A stretch of 17,049 nt of DNA from the NCBI GenBank assembly GCA_913030785.1, contig CAJWER010000037.1:1-17049 (forward strand). The letters run 5' to 3'. The position numbers were made by a program, and so were the translations under genes. This document shows, piece after piece, positions 6,617 through 13,857 of this stretch (positions are counted from its first letter, which is position 1; every line of letters begins with the position of its first letter). The notes under the pieces are model-generated. The model was not told where the DNA came from and ran no database searches. It was given only the letters and a program-made list of their open reading frames with translations. This DNA is from an uncultured Chloroflexota bacterium. GTDB taxonomy: Bacteria > Chloroflexota > Dehalococcoidia > Lucifugimonadales > CAJWER01.

Positions 6617-7612
6617 TCAGGCAAAAACGGTCTTTCCGAGGTCCTTCGCCCAGTCCCTGTTATCCAGGTACCATCGTACGGTGCGGCTCAGGCCTTCCTC
6701 AATTGAGACCTTGGGCTGCCAGTCGAGCAGCCGACGGGCACGGTCGATGTTGGCCCAGGTTGCTTGAATGTCCGCAGATGCCCTGGGACCGTACTCCACT
6801 AGTGCTTTTTTGCCGATCTCATCCTCGAGAATCTTGACGATGTCGGTAATCAAAACCGGTCTGTCGCCCCCAAGATTGATGATTTCGTAACCCAGCGGCC
6901 TCTGTGCGGCTATCACCCCGCGGGCGACATCCTCGACGAAAGTGAAGTCGCGCTGGCCACCATCCCCGAACAACGTTATCGGATCGCCCTCGACAATCGC
7001 CCGGATGAACTTGAATACCGACATGTCAGGGCGTCCGGCCGGCCCGTACACCGTAAAGAAGCGCAGGATTGTGACGTCCAGTCCATGTGCATGGTGATAT
7101 GTGTACGCCAGGGTCTCCGCGGCCTTCTTTGAGGACGCGTATGGCGACACCGGGCGACTCGTGCTGGCCGACTCACTGAAAGGGCGGTCTGTCTTGTCCC
7201 CGTACACGCTCGAAGTGGATGCCAGAACGAACTTGCTCACGCCGAAGTCCTTGCATAGATGCATTAGATTCAGGGCGCCGGTGGTATTCGATTCGATATA
7301 GACCCACGGGTTCTCAAGGCTAGGCAGCACGCCAGCCCGCGCACCGAGGTTTATCACGCTATCGAATGGGTGTGAGCCCTCAGTACTAGATTTCTGGAAC
7401 AGTTTTTCAAGAGAAGAATAGTCGGAAAGGTCTAGCTGATGGAATTGATAGGCCGGGTGCTGAGAGGTGCGCTCCAGTCTCCAGAGCTTGATCTTAGGAT
7501 CGTAGGCGTCGTTGAGGTTGTCCACGCCTACAACCGTCTCACCGGCCTCTAGAAGCTGTCTGCACACTTCGAAACCGATGAAACCGGCAGAGCCGGTGAC
7601 CAGAATACTCAC
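6617..7612 (-). CDS. NAD-dependent epimerase (UDP-glucuronate 4-epimerase-like)
   Basis: This 331-residue extended SDR has the cofactor motif VTGSAGFIG (residues 5-13), VDNLNDAYDP, NLGARAGVLPSLENP, the catalytic STSSVYG (~132-138) and Y158xxxK162 (SPYASSKK), then RFFTVYGPAGRPDM and FGDGGQRDFTFVED. The pattern (AGVxxSLENPxxYxxSN, GRPDM) matches UDP-glucuronate 4-epimerases of the CapI/LpsL group more than GalE or dTDP-glucose dehydratase. It would supply a UDP-galacturonate-like donor, and the operon also encodes a UDP-sugar 6-dehydrogenase. The start is GTG at 7612 without a strong ribosome binding site. It lies 61 nt after the Wzz/BY-kinase gene and may be co-transcribed with it. Confidence 0.9.
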   Translation of the reverse strand: MSILVTGSAGFIGFEVCRQLLEAGETVVGVDNLNDAYDPKIKLWRLERTSQHPAYQFHQLDLSDYSSLEKLFQKSSTEGSHPFDSVINLGARAGVLPSLENPWVYIESNTTGALNLMHLCKDFGVSKFVLASTSSVYGDKTDRPFSESASTSRPVSPYASSKKAAETLAYTYHHAHGLDVTILRFFTVYGPAGRPDMSVFKFIRAIVEGDPITLFGDGGQRDFTFVEDVARGVIAAQRPLGYEIINLGGDRPVLITDIVKILEDEIGKKALVEYGPRASADIQATWANIDRARRLLDWQPKVSIEEGLSRTVRWYLDNRDWAKDLGKTVFA

Positions 7613-7673
7613 CGTCGAGTACCGCGCTTCGACTGAGCTATCAGGTTCCGACCGATCATTTTATGACTCGCAG

Positions 7674-9332
7674 TCAACTGCGGTTCCTGGGCAACGGGAG
7701 TTTGGAGAGAGCCGATCGAGCCCATACCAGTGGGCGCTTGAATGCTGGGCCGGCTCCGTTTTGGGACGTGCCCCCGTCTTCCTCCTGGCGATAATATTTG
7801 TAGTAGTTGTACTGGTATCCATACCCGTAGCCGTATCCAAAACGGCCCCGCTTCAACTTGTTCAGCACGACACCGAGAATGTGTACCTGGGAATTGCTCA
7901 ATGACTCCAAGGTGCCCCTAAGAGAGGAAGTTCGGGTCTTGCGACCATCAACCACGACGATGGCCTCGTCCACCTGTGCGGCTATTACCGGGGCGTCCGC
8001 GGCCATGAGCGTTGGGGGACTGTCGACAAAAACCACGTCGTATTCCTCGGCAAGCTGTTTTAGTAGCACCGTCATACGAGGTGAACCCAGCAGCTCCGAG
8101 GGGTTGGGAGGTATCGGGCCGGCAGGGATGATCCAGACACTCTCGATCTCCGTGCTGATCACCACGTTTTCAACAGGTAAGTCCGGCTCAGAAAGAAAAT
8201 TGCTGAGGCCGGTCTCCCGGCCCTTGACCTGGAATCTCCGGTGGACCGTTGGTCTTCTGAGGTCGCCGTCCACGGCGACAACACGCTTTCCCGTTTGCGC
8301 AATCGCAATAGCTAGATTGGACAGGATTGTGGTCTTGCCCTCGCTCGGTCCGGGTGACGTGACGAGGAACACCTTGGTCTTCCTCCCCGCGGTTGCAAAT
8401 TGGACGTTGGCGCGGATCTGCCGGAAGGACTCCGAGTAAGCTGAGGTTGGCGACTCCCACATAACCAGTTGATCCGCAGCCGCTTCTCGCGATGCCCAGG
8501 TGAAAACCGTGCCCAGGGAAGCGACGCCGAACCGTCTTTGTATCTCTTCCGGACTGCGGACTGTGTCTCGCAATGCGCTCAACAGAAGAGTCACCCCGAT
8601 TGACAGCGCACCACCAAGTACGATCGACAGTATGACGTTGTAGCGGGTTCGAGGAAGAATCGGGATGCCAGGTCGCTCTGCAGGCTCCAACAGAGTGATG
8701 CTGTCGATCAACGCCGCCTGAGCCGAAACCAGGTCTTGGACATTCGTCAGGCCCTGGGAAGCGGCCGCAACCTGCAAGTTGGAGATTTCAACCAGGCGCT
8801 GTTGAATGACATATTCGATGAACTCGCTGGCCAGAACGTTTGCTACCGTAGCCGTAAGTTGGGGGTTGCCGTGCCGCACACTGATCGTAACAGTTGGCGG
8901 CTTATCACTGGTGGCGGCGCTGACCATCCCTTTCAGTTGTCGCGTGTTAAGGCTTACACCCTCCCTGTCCAGGGCCTTCTTCTCGCTGACATGATTAAAA
9001 AACGGAGTTGACCCGACTTGAGTTCCGTACGTCAGAGCAAGCTGTCCGCTGAGGGAAAAATCACTCACGCTTGGGGTGAATCCGCCTCGACGTTGCTGGA
9101 CCAACAGGGTCGAGCTCGCCTCGTAGATCTTCTCCTGTCCCTTTACTTGCAGCCAACCTAATGTACCCGTGACAACGGGGAGGACGAGAAGTAGCCACCA
9201 GTAGCTGGTGAATATCCCAATATACCGTCTTATATCTAAGCTTTCGTCTTCGATTTTGCCAACTCCTGGGCGGGCCGAATTCGCTCGGGCAGCGGCCCGG
9301 CGACCTGTTTCGCTCGGTGAAAAGATTAACAT
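7674..9332 (-). CDS. Fused Wzz/BY-kinase polysaccharide co-polymerase (Wzc-like)
   Basis: In this 552-residue protein the N-terminal Wzz part has membrane segments around residues 43-63 (YWWLLLVLPVVTGTLGWL) and 232-254 (NVILSIVLGGALSIGVTLLL) flanking an extracytoplasmic region. The cytoplasmic tyrosine kinase part has Walker A SPGPSEGKTT (326-335), Walker A' VDGD (354-357) and Walker B VVFVDSPP (433-440). A tail follows with nine tyrosines between residues 500 and 514. Such proteins set chain length and export of capsular or exopolysaccharide through cycles of autophosphorylation. About 38 further residues follow the tyrosine cluster, longer than usual. The ATG at 9332 has no evident ribosome binding site, but no better in-frame start exists before the first membrane segment. 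It is the first gene of the minus-strand block. Confidence 0.93.
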   Translation of the reverse strand: MLIFSPSETGRRAAARANSARPGVGKIEDESLDIRRYIGIFTSYWWLLLVLPVVTGTLGWLQVKGQEKIYEASSTLLVQQRRGGFTPSVSDFSLSGQLALTYGTQVGSTPFFNHVSEKKALDREGVSLNTRQLKGMVSAATSDKPPTVTISVRHGNPQLTATVANVLASEFIEYVIQQRLVEISNLQVAAASQGLTNVQDLVSAQAALIDSITLLEPAERPGIPILPRTRYNVILSIVLGGALSIGVTLLLSALRDTVRSPEEIQRRFGVASLGTVFTWASREAAADQLVMWESPTSAYSESFRQIRANVQFATAGRKTKVFLVTSPGPSEGKTTILSNLAIAIAQTGKRVVAVDGDLRRPTVHRRFQVKGRETGLSNFLSEPDLPVENVVISTEIESVWIIPAGPIPPNPSELLGSPRMTVLLKQLAEEYDVVFVDSPPTLMAADAPVIAAQVDEAIVVVDGRKTRTSSLRGTLESLSNSQVHILGVVLNKLKRGRFGYGYGYGYQYNYYKYYRQEEDGGTSQNGAGPAFKRPLVWARSALSKLPLPRNRS

Positions 9333-9628
9333 TAAACGCTGCAGCTAAACAATACGTTTCAATGTGGATCTCACTGTGTTCAGACCCCCCGGACTCTAGC
9401 TGTGGAGCATATGGCGACTACGGGCTAGGCTGCGTATCTGGCGTAGGGCCGCACCGTCCCATATTGATTGGGTACTGTGGAACTGGCTATAATCGGCCCG
9501 CAGAATCCAGCAGCAAGCAGTTGTGTGCTGTGAAAATATATATCGCGAAGGCAGGGGCCCGCTGTGTGTGCCGTGGAGACTCGAGTCGGGGTGCGTGACG
9601 ATGGACTAGTGCCCGTGCCCCGGCGGAA
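9333..9628. promoter_or_regulatory. Divergent intergenic region
   Basis: About 296 nt separate the oppositely oriented Wzz/BY-kinase and phosphoglycosyl transferase genes. It holds the plus-strand promoter listed separately and a 10-bp perfect palindrome GACTCGAGTC at 9578-9587, a possible operator in the leader of the transferase gene. On the minus strand several TTG-rich -35-like and TTTAAT-like elements occur close to 9332, but none has good spacing, so I name no promoter for the kinase. No convincing gene is seen. Confidence 0.55.
9464..9493 (+). promoter_or_regulatory. Sigma70-type promoter of the phosphoglycosyl transferase gene
   Basis: TTGATT at 9464-9469, an 18-nt spacer and a perfect TATAAT at 9488-9493 lie upstream of the transferase gene. 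Transcription would start near 9500, giving a leader of about 130 nt before the coding start at 9629. The leader contains the palindrome at 9578-9587. Confidence 0.62.
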
Positions 9629-10306
9629 ATGCCCAGCCGAATGACCCACCACAACTCTGAGAATGACACTCGCGAGCGGGAGAGCGGTCGCTCGCAATTC
9701 TCCGTCGGTCTCGCGACCCCGCGGGAAGGCTACAAGCGTCCGTTCGACCTGTCCATACTGGTCGTATCGCATGTGCTTTTTTCCCCACTGTGGGTCGCCT
9801 TGTGGATTGGGATCGCTCTGATAATTTGGCTGAACGATAAGGGCCCAGTCCTCTATGGACAGCTCCGCGTCGGCAAGGACGGCGAGCCATTCATGGTGTG
9901 GAAATTTCGGACGATGGTGGTCGATGCGGAAAGGTTGACAGGACCGGTTTGGGCAGGTGAACACGACCAACGCGTGACCCGTGTAGGGCGATATCTGAGG
10001 CGGTTCCGAATGGACGAGCTGCCTCAGGTCATCAACATCATGAAGGGCGAGATGAGTCTTGTTGGCCCAAGACCTGAAAGACCGGAGCTGGTCGAGCAGT
10101 TCTCCAAAGAGATTCCCGGGTTTGGCACGAGGCACAGGGTGAGCCCCGGCTTCGCCGGTCTGGCCCAGGTCAGAGGCCGCTACTCTACCAGTCCACGCAA
10201 CAAACTACGCTACGACAACCTGTACATCAGGAAGATGAGCCCTTGGCTGGACGTTAAGCTCCTATTCCAGGCGTTGCTAGTCGTGCTGGGAGGTAGCCGC
10301 CACTAG
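9629..10306 (+). CDS. Initiating phosphoglycosyl transferase (PglC/WcaJ family)
   Basis: This 225-residue polyprenyl-phosphate sugar-1-phosphate transferase has one N-terminal membrane segment (~43-67). It is followed by GQLRVGKDGEPFMVWKFRTM, the catalytic Asp-Glu D129-E130 in RRFRMDELPQ, INIMKGEMSLVGPRPERPE and SPGFAGLAQVRGR. It lacks the four extra helices and CoA-binding-like domain of long WcaJ/WbaP enzymes, so it is the short PglC-like form. It would transfer a phospho-sugar from a UDP-sugar to undecaprenyl phosphate to start repeat-unit assembly. ATG 9629 is chosen, with only a weak GGCGGA upstream; ATG 9641 is an alternative. The first ~35 residues are hydrophilic and variable. It is divergent from the chain-length regulator. 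Confidence 0.93.
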   Translation: MPSRMTHHNSENDTRERESGRSQFSVGLATPREGYKRPFDLSILVVSHVLFSPLWVALWIGIALIIWLNDKGPVLYGQLRVGKDGEPFMVWKFRTMVVDAERLTGPVWAGEHDQRVTRVGRYLRRFRMDELPQVINIMKGEMSLVGPRPERPELVEQFSKEIPGFGTRHRVSPGFAGLAQVRGRYSTSPRNKLRYDNLYIRKMSPWLDVKLLFQALLVVLGGSRH

Positions 10307-10487
10307 CTTTGTTGCAAACGGCGTTGTCGATCAAGGTTCTATGGATCAAATCAGGTGGGCTCTTGGTGGCGACGGGGATAGTCTTACCGCTCGACTATTG
10401 ACCCAACTTGGCGTCTAGGGACGAGACTCTGAGCCATCGAACAGCCCAGAACGACCGAGTGCCTCCGAGAATTCCTTTGATCTATCC
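10307..10487. other. Intergenic stretch without a recognised gene
   Basis: I see no RNA gene, terminator with a T-tract or promoter of good quality here. The last ~70 nt (from 10419) are in frame with the relic reading frame that follows and could be its upstream part, because the nearest in-frame stop is the TAG at 10416-10418. Confidence 0.5.
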
Positions 10488-10751
10488 GTGCAAATGATAG
10501 AGAAGGAAATTGTCGAGATCGATCGTCTCGCAAATCAAATTGAAAATGAAGAAGCGTTAGCAGAAAAATCGGACATGGACAGTCTAGCAATACCCAAAGC
10601 ACAAGCTGGAGGAAACATTCTTCGCTATGAGATTGCGATGAAACGCCAAATAGCTGCTGACTGTAAAGAACTGGGTCGACTACAAGAAATACGGCAATCG
10701 CTCGGGTTGAACCCTGGACCGACCGGTGCTAGATCCCCGAGCCTCAACTAG
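10488..10751 (+). pseudogene. Relic of a small hypothetical protein
   Basis: This is an 87-residue reading frame from GTG 10488, open back to 10419. It is predicted as a charged, helical protein: EKEIVEIDRLANQIENEEA, then ILRYEIAMKRQIAADCKELGRLQEIRQS. The RYExxxxRxxxxxxxELxRLQ pattern recalls the C-terminal helix of a widespread family of hypothetical proteins in Planctomycetes, Acidobacteria and Chloroflexi. In that family an N-terminal NAxxSTGPRTxxGK/HGL motif precedes it; that motif is missing here. The segment is visibly richer in A than the flanking genes and has no good ribosome binding site. I read it as a decayed fragment, possibly transferred, but a short functional gene cannot be excluded. 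The family resemblance is from memory. Confidence 0.4.
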
Positions 10752-11045
10752 GCAACGGCCGGATTGTCGGTGGTGCGACGCAGTGGGTATAGAGCCGAAG
10801 AGGGTAGACTTGCCAATGAACTGATACTCTGCCCCGGAAAGTTGCGGTTTCGGATTACTGGTGGAACTCACCTTAGGTCCATGTGATCTGCGGTGTAACA
10901 AGAGGCATGTGATAACAAAGTTACGAAACGAAGCCATTTGAGCTCTGAATCTTGCATCTCACCCAGGCTGGCAGGCCGCTAAGGGAGGAATCTAGCCAGC
11001 ATGCGCCTTTGAAATTGACCGTCCCTGACCTGCTGCCCGAACCCG
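10752..11045. other. Gene-free stretch
   Basis: About 294 nt lie between the relic frame and the 3' end of the family 2 glycosyltransferase. Reading frames on both strands have the composition of non-coding shadows. I see no tRNA, hairpin terminator or direct repeat. Confidence 0.5.
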
Positions 11046-11849
11046 CTATGGAATCCTGCCGAACCGTAAAGCCGGGAGCCGCCACAGCGCTTCCATCGCT
11101 ATCCCAATCGACATCTTGGACTTGCCGCTGGCGCGGTGGCCGAAAATAATCGGAAGCTCGGCCACTTTGAAGCCCCTTCTCTCGCACGCCTTGATCATCT
11201 CGACCTGGAAGCCAAAGCCGCTACATTGGAATCGCGTCAGGTCCACCTTGGCTATCGCCTCCCTGCGAAATGCCTTGAAGCCCGAGGTTGCGTCTCTAAC
11301 CTTGACGCCGGATGCCAACCGGATGCCCTCGTTGGACATCAGGCTCAGGGCGCGGCGCCGTATGCCCCAGGAGTCTTCCGAACCTCCGCCCTCCACATAC
11401 CTTGAGCCCACGACGACATCGGCGTCCTCGAGAGCCTCCAAAAATGCGGGAACGCTCTCTGGGGGGTGGGACATATCGGCGTCCATCTGCACGATGTAGT
11501 CGGGGCGTTGCGCCAGCGCCTGAGCCATTCCATCTACGTAGGCGGTCCCCAGTCCCATCTTCTTGCCGCGCTGGAGTAACTCGACCCGTCCGTCCAGTTC
11601 GTTTCCGAGACTCTTAGCTACCTCACCGGTGCCGTCGGGAGAGCCATCGTCGATGATCAGCAATTTTAGACCTGGGATCTCGAGTGCAAATAGTCGTTCG
11701 ACAAGAACTGGGAGGTTTTCAGCTTCATTGTAGGTCGGCACAACGATCACTACGCGCGCTCTGCCGGTCTCCGTCACCTCAGGCACATGCTTTTCTACCA
11801 ATCTCAAGCTAGACACCCCCCAAATCTCGGCGGCCCACCAGGGCCACAT
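11046..11849 (-). CDS. Family 2 glycosyltransferase, dolichyl-phosphate-mannose-synthase-like
   Basis: This 267-residue GT-A glycosyltransferase closely resembles DPM1. Motifs are VVIVVPTYNEAENLP (33-47), LLIIDDGSPDGT (63-74), GLGTAYVDGM, the metal-binding DADMSHPP (123-130), VVVGSRYVEGG, DATSGFKAFRREA and GFGFQVEMIKAC, ending in IIFGHRASGKSKMS. It would move a mannosyl-type sugar from GDP or UDP to polyprenyl phosphate at the cytoplasmic membrane. There is no C-terminal membrane domain, as in the short soluble-type forms. Homology starts around residue 30. The ATG at 11849 has no clear ribosome binding site; a TTG near 11807 preceded by a GGGGGG run is an alternative. It is divergent from a cis-prenyltransferase that could make its lipid acceptor. 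Confidence 0.9.
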   Translation of the reverse strand: MWPWWAAEIWGVSSLRLVEKHVPEVTETGRARVVIVVPTYNEAENLPVLVERLFALEIPGLKLLIIDDGSPDGTGEVAKSLGNELDGRVELLQRGKKMGLGTAYVDGMAQALAQRPDYIVQMDADMSHPPESVPAFLEALEDADVVVGSRYVEGGGSEDSWGIRRRALSLMSNEGIRLASGVKVRDATSGFKAFRREAIAKVDLTRFQCSGFGFQVEMIKACERRGFKVAELPIIFGHRASGKSKMSIGIAMEALWRLPALRFGRIP

Positions 11850-11917
11850 ACACCATCTGTAACACGCACGCGGGAATCAAGGCAAGTCTCGCACGTCGGC
11901 ACAGGCCTCACCTGCGG

Positions 11918-11923
11918 TATAAT
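11918..11923 (+). promoter_or_regulatory. Possible -10 element of the cis-prenyltransferase gene
   Basis: A perfect TATAAT lies 32 nt before the ATG at 11956. No good -35 hexamer is found at 16-18 nt upstream, so this would be a weak or activator-dependent promoter, if real. Confidence 0.35.
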
Positions 11924-11955
11924 CCGGGTAATAGAAAGATACATGGAAGTACCCG

Positions 11956-12846
11956 ATGTTCGGCGTCACCAATCTGTCGCGATCTCTTAAGTCCCGCCCG
12001 GACGATTCTGGGTCACAACCTGTCGGCGCGCTGGCCGGAGCGACGCTGCTAGGGCGGCGTGCTCTGGCCCCCATTACGTCCCTGTTGTACCGATGGTATG
12101 GGAATCGCCTGCTGGCTGAGGTGCGCACCCACGATCTCCCCGGACATGTCGCGATGATCCTCGACGGCAACCGGCGATTCGCTCGCATGTCCGGACTCGC
12201 CGACCCCTCGGATGGGTATCGCTACGGCGCGAGGAAGGTTCGCGAGGTGATCGGTTGGTGCGACGAACTGGTGATCCCCGTCGTAACACTCTGGGGAATA
12301 TCCACGGACAATCTGCAGCGCAGCTCTTCGGAGCTGAGCAAAATATTCGAGAGCATAGGTGGCCAACTAGATGCCCTTAGTCGGCAAACATCGGATCGAT
12401 TCCCACTTCGAAAAATTCAAGCTGTGGGCAGGCTAGAGCTTCTTGACGAGCAACTGCGAAACAAAATTCAGGACGCCGAGCGGCGTACCGCGGATTATGG
12501 CCCCGGCGTTCTAAATGTCGCGGTGGCCTACGGTGGTCGCGACGAAATCCTGGATGCTGTCGGCCGCATGCTTCGCACACGAGGGGCGCAGGGTGCCTCT
12601 GCGACAGAGATCGCCGACGACCTTTCCAGCGAGACGTTTCAGCCGTATCTATACGCTCCGGACATCCCCGAGCCAGATCTCATCGTGCGTACGAGCGGAG
12701 AGATGCGCCTCAGCGGTTTCATGCTCTGGCAGAGCGTGTACAGTGAGCTCTACTTTTCCGACGTCCCATGGCCGGCCTTCCGCAAGATCGACTTTTTGCG
12801 CGCGATACGCAGCTTCCAGGTTCGTCGTCGCCGCTACGGGAAGTAA
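11956..12846 (+). CDS. cis-Prenyltransferase (UppS superfamily, Rv1086-like)
   Basis: This 296-residue protein makes Z-prenyl diphosphates from isopentenyl diphosphate and an allylic primer. Motifs are HVAMILDGNRRFA with the catalytic D70, TLWGISTDNLQR, LNVAVAYGGRDEI and the isopentenyl-diphosphate-binding RTSGEMRLSGFMLWQS (from 245), then YSELYF and WPAFRKIDFLRAI. The DGNRR and RLSGFMLWQS forms and the C-terminal RRRRYGK resemble the actinobacterial Rv1086-like group more than E. coli UppS (DGNGRW, RLSNF). Rv1086 itself makes the short product Z,E-farnesyl diphosphate, so chain length cannot be assumed. The N-terminus has about 60 extra residues including a semi-hydrophobic stretch. The ATG at 11956 is preceded by GGAAG. 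It probably provides the carrier lipid for the adjacent glycosyltransferases. Confidence 0.9.
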   Translation: MFGVTNLSRSLKSRPDDSGSQPVGALAGATLLGRRALAPITSLLYRWYGNRLLAEVRTHDLPGHVAMILDGNRRFARMSGLADPSDGYRYGARKVREVIGWCDELVIPVVTLWGISTDNLQRSSSELSKIFESIGGQLDALSRQTSDRFPLRKIQAVGRLELLDEQLRNKIQDAERRTADYGPGVLNVAVAYGGRDEILDAVGRMLRTRGAQGASATEIADDLSSETFQPYLYAPDIPEPDLIVRTSGEMRLSGFMLWQSVYSELYFSDVPWPAFRKIDFLRAIRSFQVRRRRYGK

Positions 12847-12882
12847 CATGGGCGTGTCGGAGTCCCGTCGCGACATCGGCCA

Positions 12883-13749
12883 GTGACCCGGCGAGACCGC
12901 GCGAACGCAGAGAGGCGCCACTTCGGCAGTGGCGTCGACGCACCTTTCTTACGGCTGAGGGCGCTTGCGTTCGTACTCATGGCCGCGTCATGGTTCCTAC
13001 TCTGGACCAGGACAAGTTACTGGGGACCGCTGTTCTTCACCGGCACATGGCTTGGCGCGACCGTGCTCATATACTCAGCCGGGCTGCGACATTACCCTGG
13101 GATTCAACGACATCTGGCGTTGGCCGTCCTCTCGGTTCCGCTTTGGTGGTGGTTCGAGCTGGTGAACAGCCGAGTGGACAACTGGGAGTACCTTACGGCA
13201 TCGGACTACGGCGCAGTCTCATACGCGCTATTTGCATCGCTCGCATTCTCGACCGTCGTGCCGGCCCTCGATGCAGCGACACGGCTCACGATGAGGAGCT
13301 TCCGTTTCGAGGCCGCTCCATCATCTCACCACTCCCGAACACTCGCCGCGACAGAGATACTGTCCGGCGCGGTATCGGTGTCCTTGACCTTCATCGCACC
13401 GGACCTATTCTTCCCGCTGGTCTGGGTGGGCCCGTTTCTCATATTTGACGGGATAGTTCTGCTTCAAGGGGGAAGGGGTATACTCGCCGCCTTGATGACT
13501 GAAGAGTGGCAAATTGGATTCGCTGTCGGGCTGGCGGGCCTACTCTGCGGTGCGCTGTGGGAATTTTGGAATTTCTGGGCGAATCCGCAATGGGTCTACC
13601 ACCTTCCGTACCTGGATTTCCTCCATATCTTCGAGATGCCAGTCCTCGGATACCTGGGCTACGTCCCCTTCGCATGGAGCGTCTATCAGCTGATTAACCT
13701 GCCATCGCTGTCGCGTTACATCCCTTCTCGTATCCAGGAAGCTCAGTAG
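12883..13749 (+). CDS. Uncharacterised multipass membrane protein
   Basis: This 288-residue protein has about seven or eight hydrophobic segments, the first around residues 26-44. I do not recognise a characterised family. Distinctive aromatic motifs are LWWWFELVNSRVDNWEYL and, near the C-terminus, GALWEFWNFWANPQWVYHLP followed by FEMPVLGYLGYVPFAW. The order of the two WE/FW blocks suggests an internally related pair of helices. The start is GTG 12883, 36 nt after the cis-prenyltransferase stop and so probably co-transcribed; no strong ribosome binding site is seen. An in-frame ATG at residue 33 would fall inside the first helix. Position suggests a role with the polyprenyl product, such as modifying or moving it. 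That is guilt by association only. Confidence 0.78.
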   Translation: MTRRDRANAERRHFGSGVDAPFLRLRALAFVLMAASWFLLWTRTSYWGPLFFTGTWLGATVLIYSAGLRHYPGIQRHLALAVLSVPLWWWFELVNSRVDNWEYLTASDYGAVSYALFASLAFSTVVPALDAATRLTMRSFRFEAAPSSHHSRTLAATEILSGAVSVSLTFIAPDLFFPLVWVGPFLIFDGIVLLQGGRGILAALMTEEWQIGFAVGLAGLLCGALWEFWNFWANPQWVYHLPYLDFLHIFEMPVLGYLGYVPFAWSVYQLINLPSLSRYIPSRIQEAQ

Positions 13750-13857
13750 GGGCGGCATCGTGGGCTGGACATCGCCCCGGACCTCCCATATCCTGTCTGC
13801 CGGGCACTCAGCCGGCCTTGCAGGCTAGCCAACATACACTTGCCGGAAAAGGACAAC

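Noticed and set aside
9425..10135. Minus-strand open frame of 236 codons
   Set aside because: Antisense to the phosphoglycosyl transferase, whose catalytic motifs are complete; the frame also runs across the plus-strand promoter.
12768..13448. Plus-strand open frame of 226 codons spanning the prenyltransferase end and the membrane protein
   Set aside because: Arg/Pro-rich out-of-frame shadow; the frame giving the membrane protein has clear hydrophobic segments instead.
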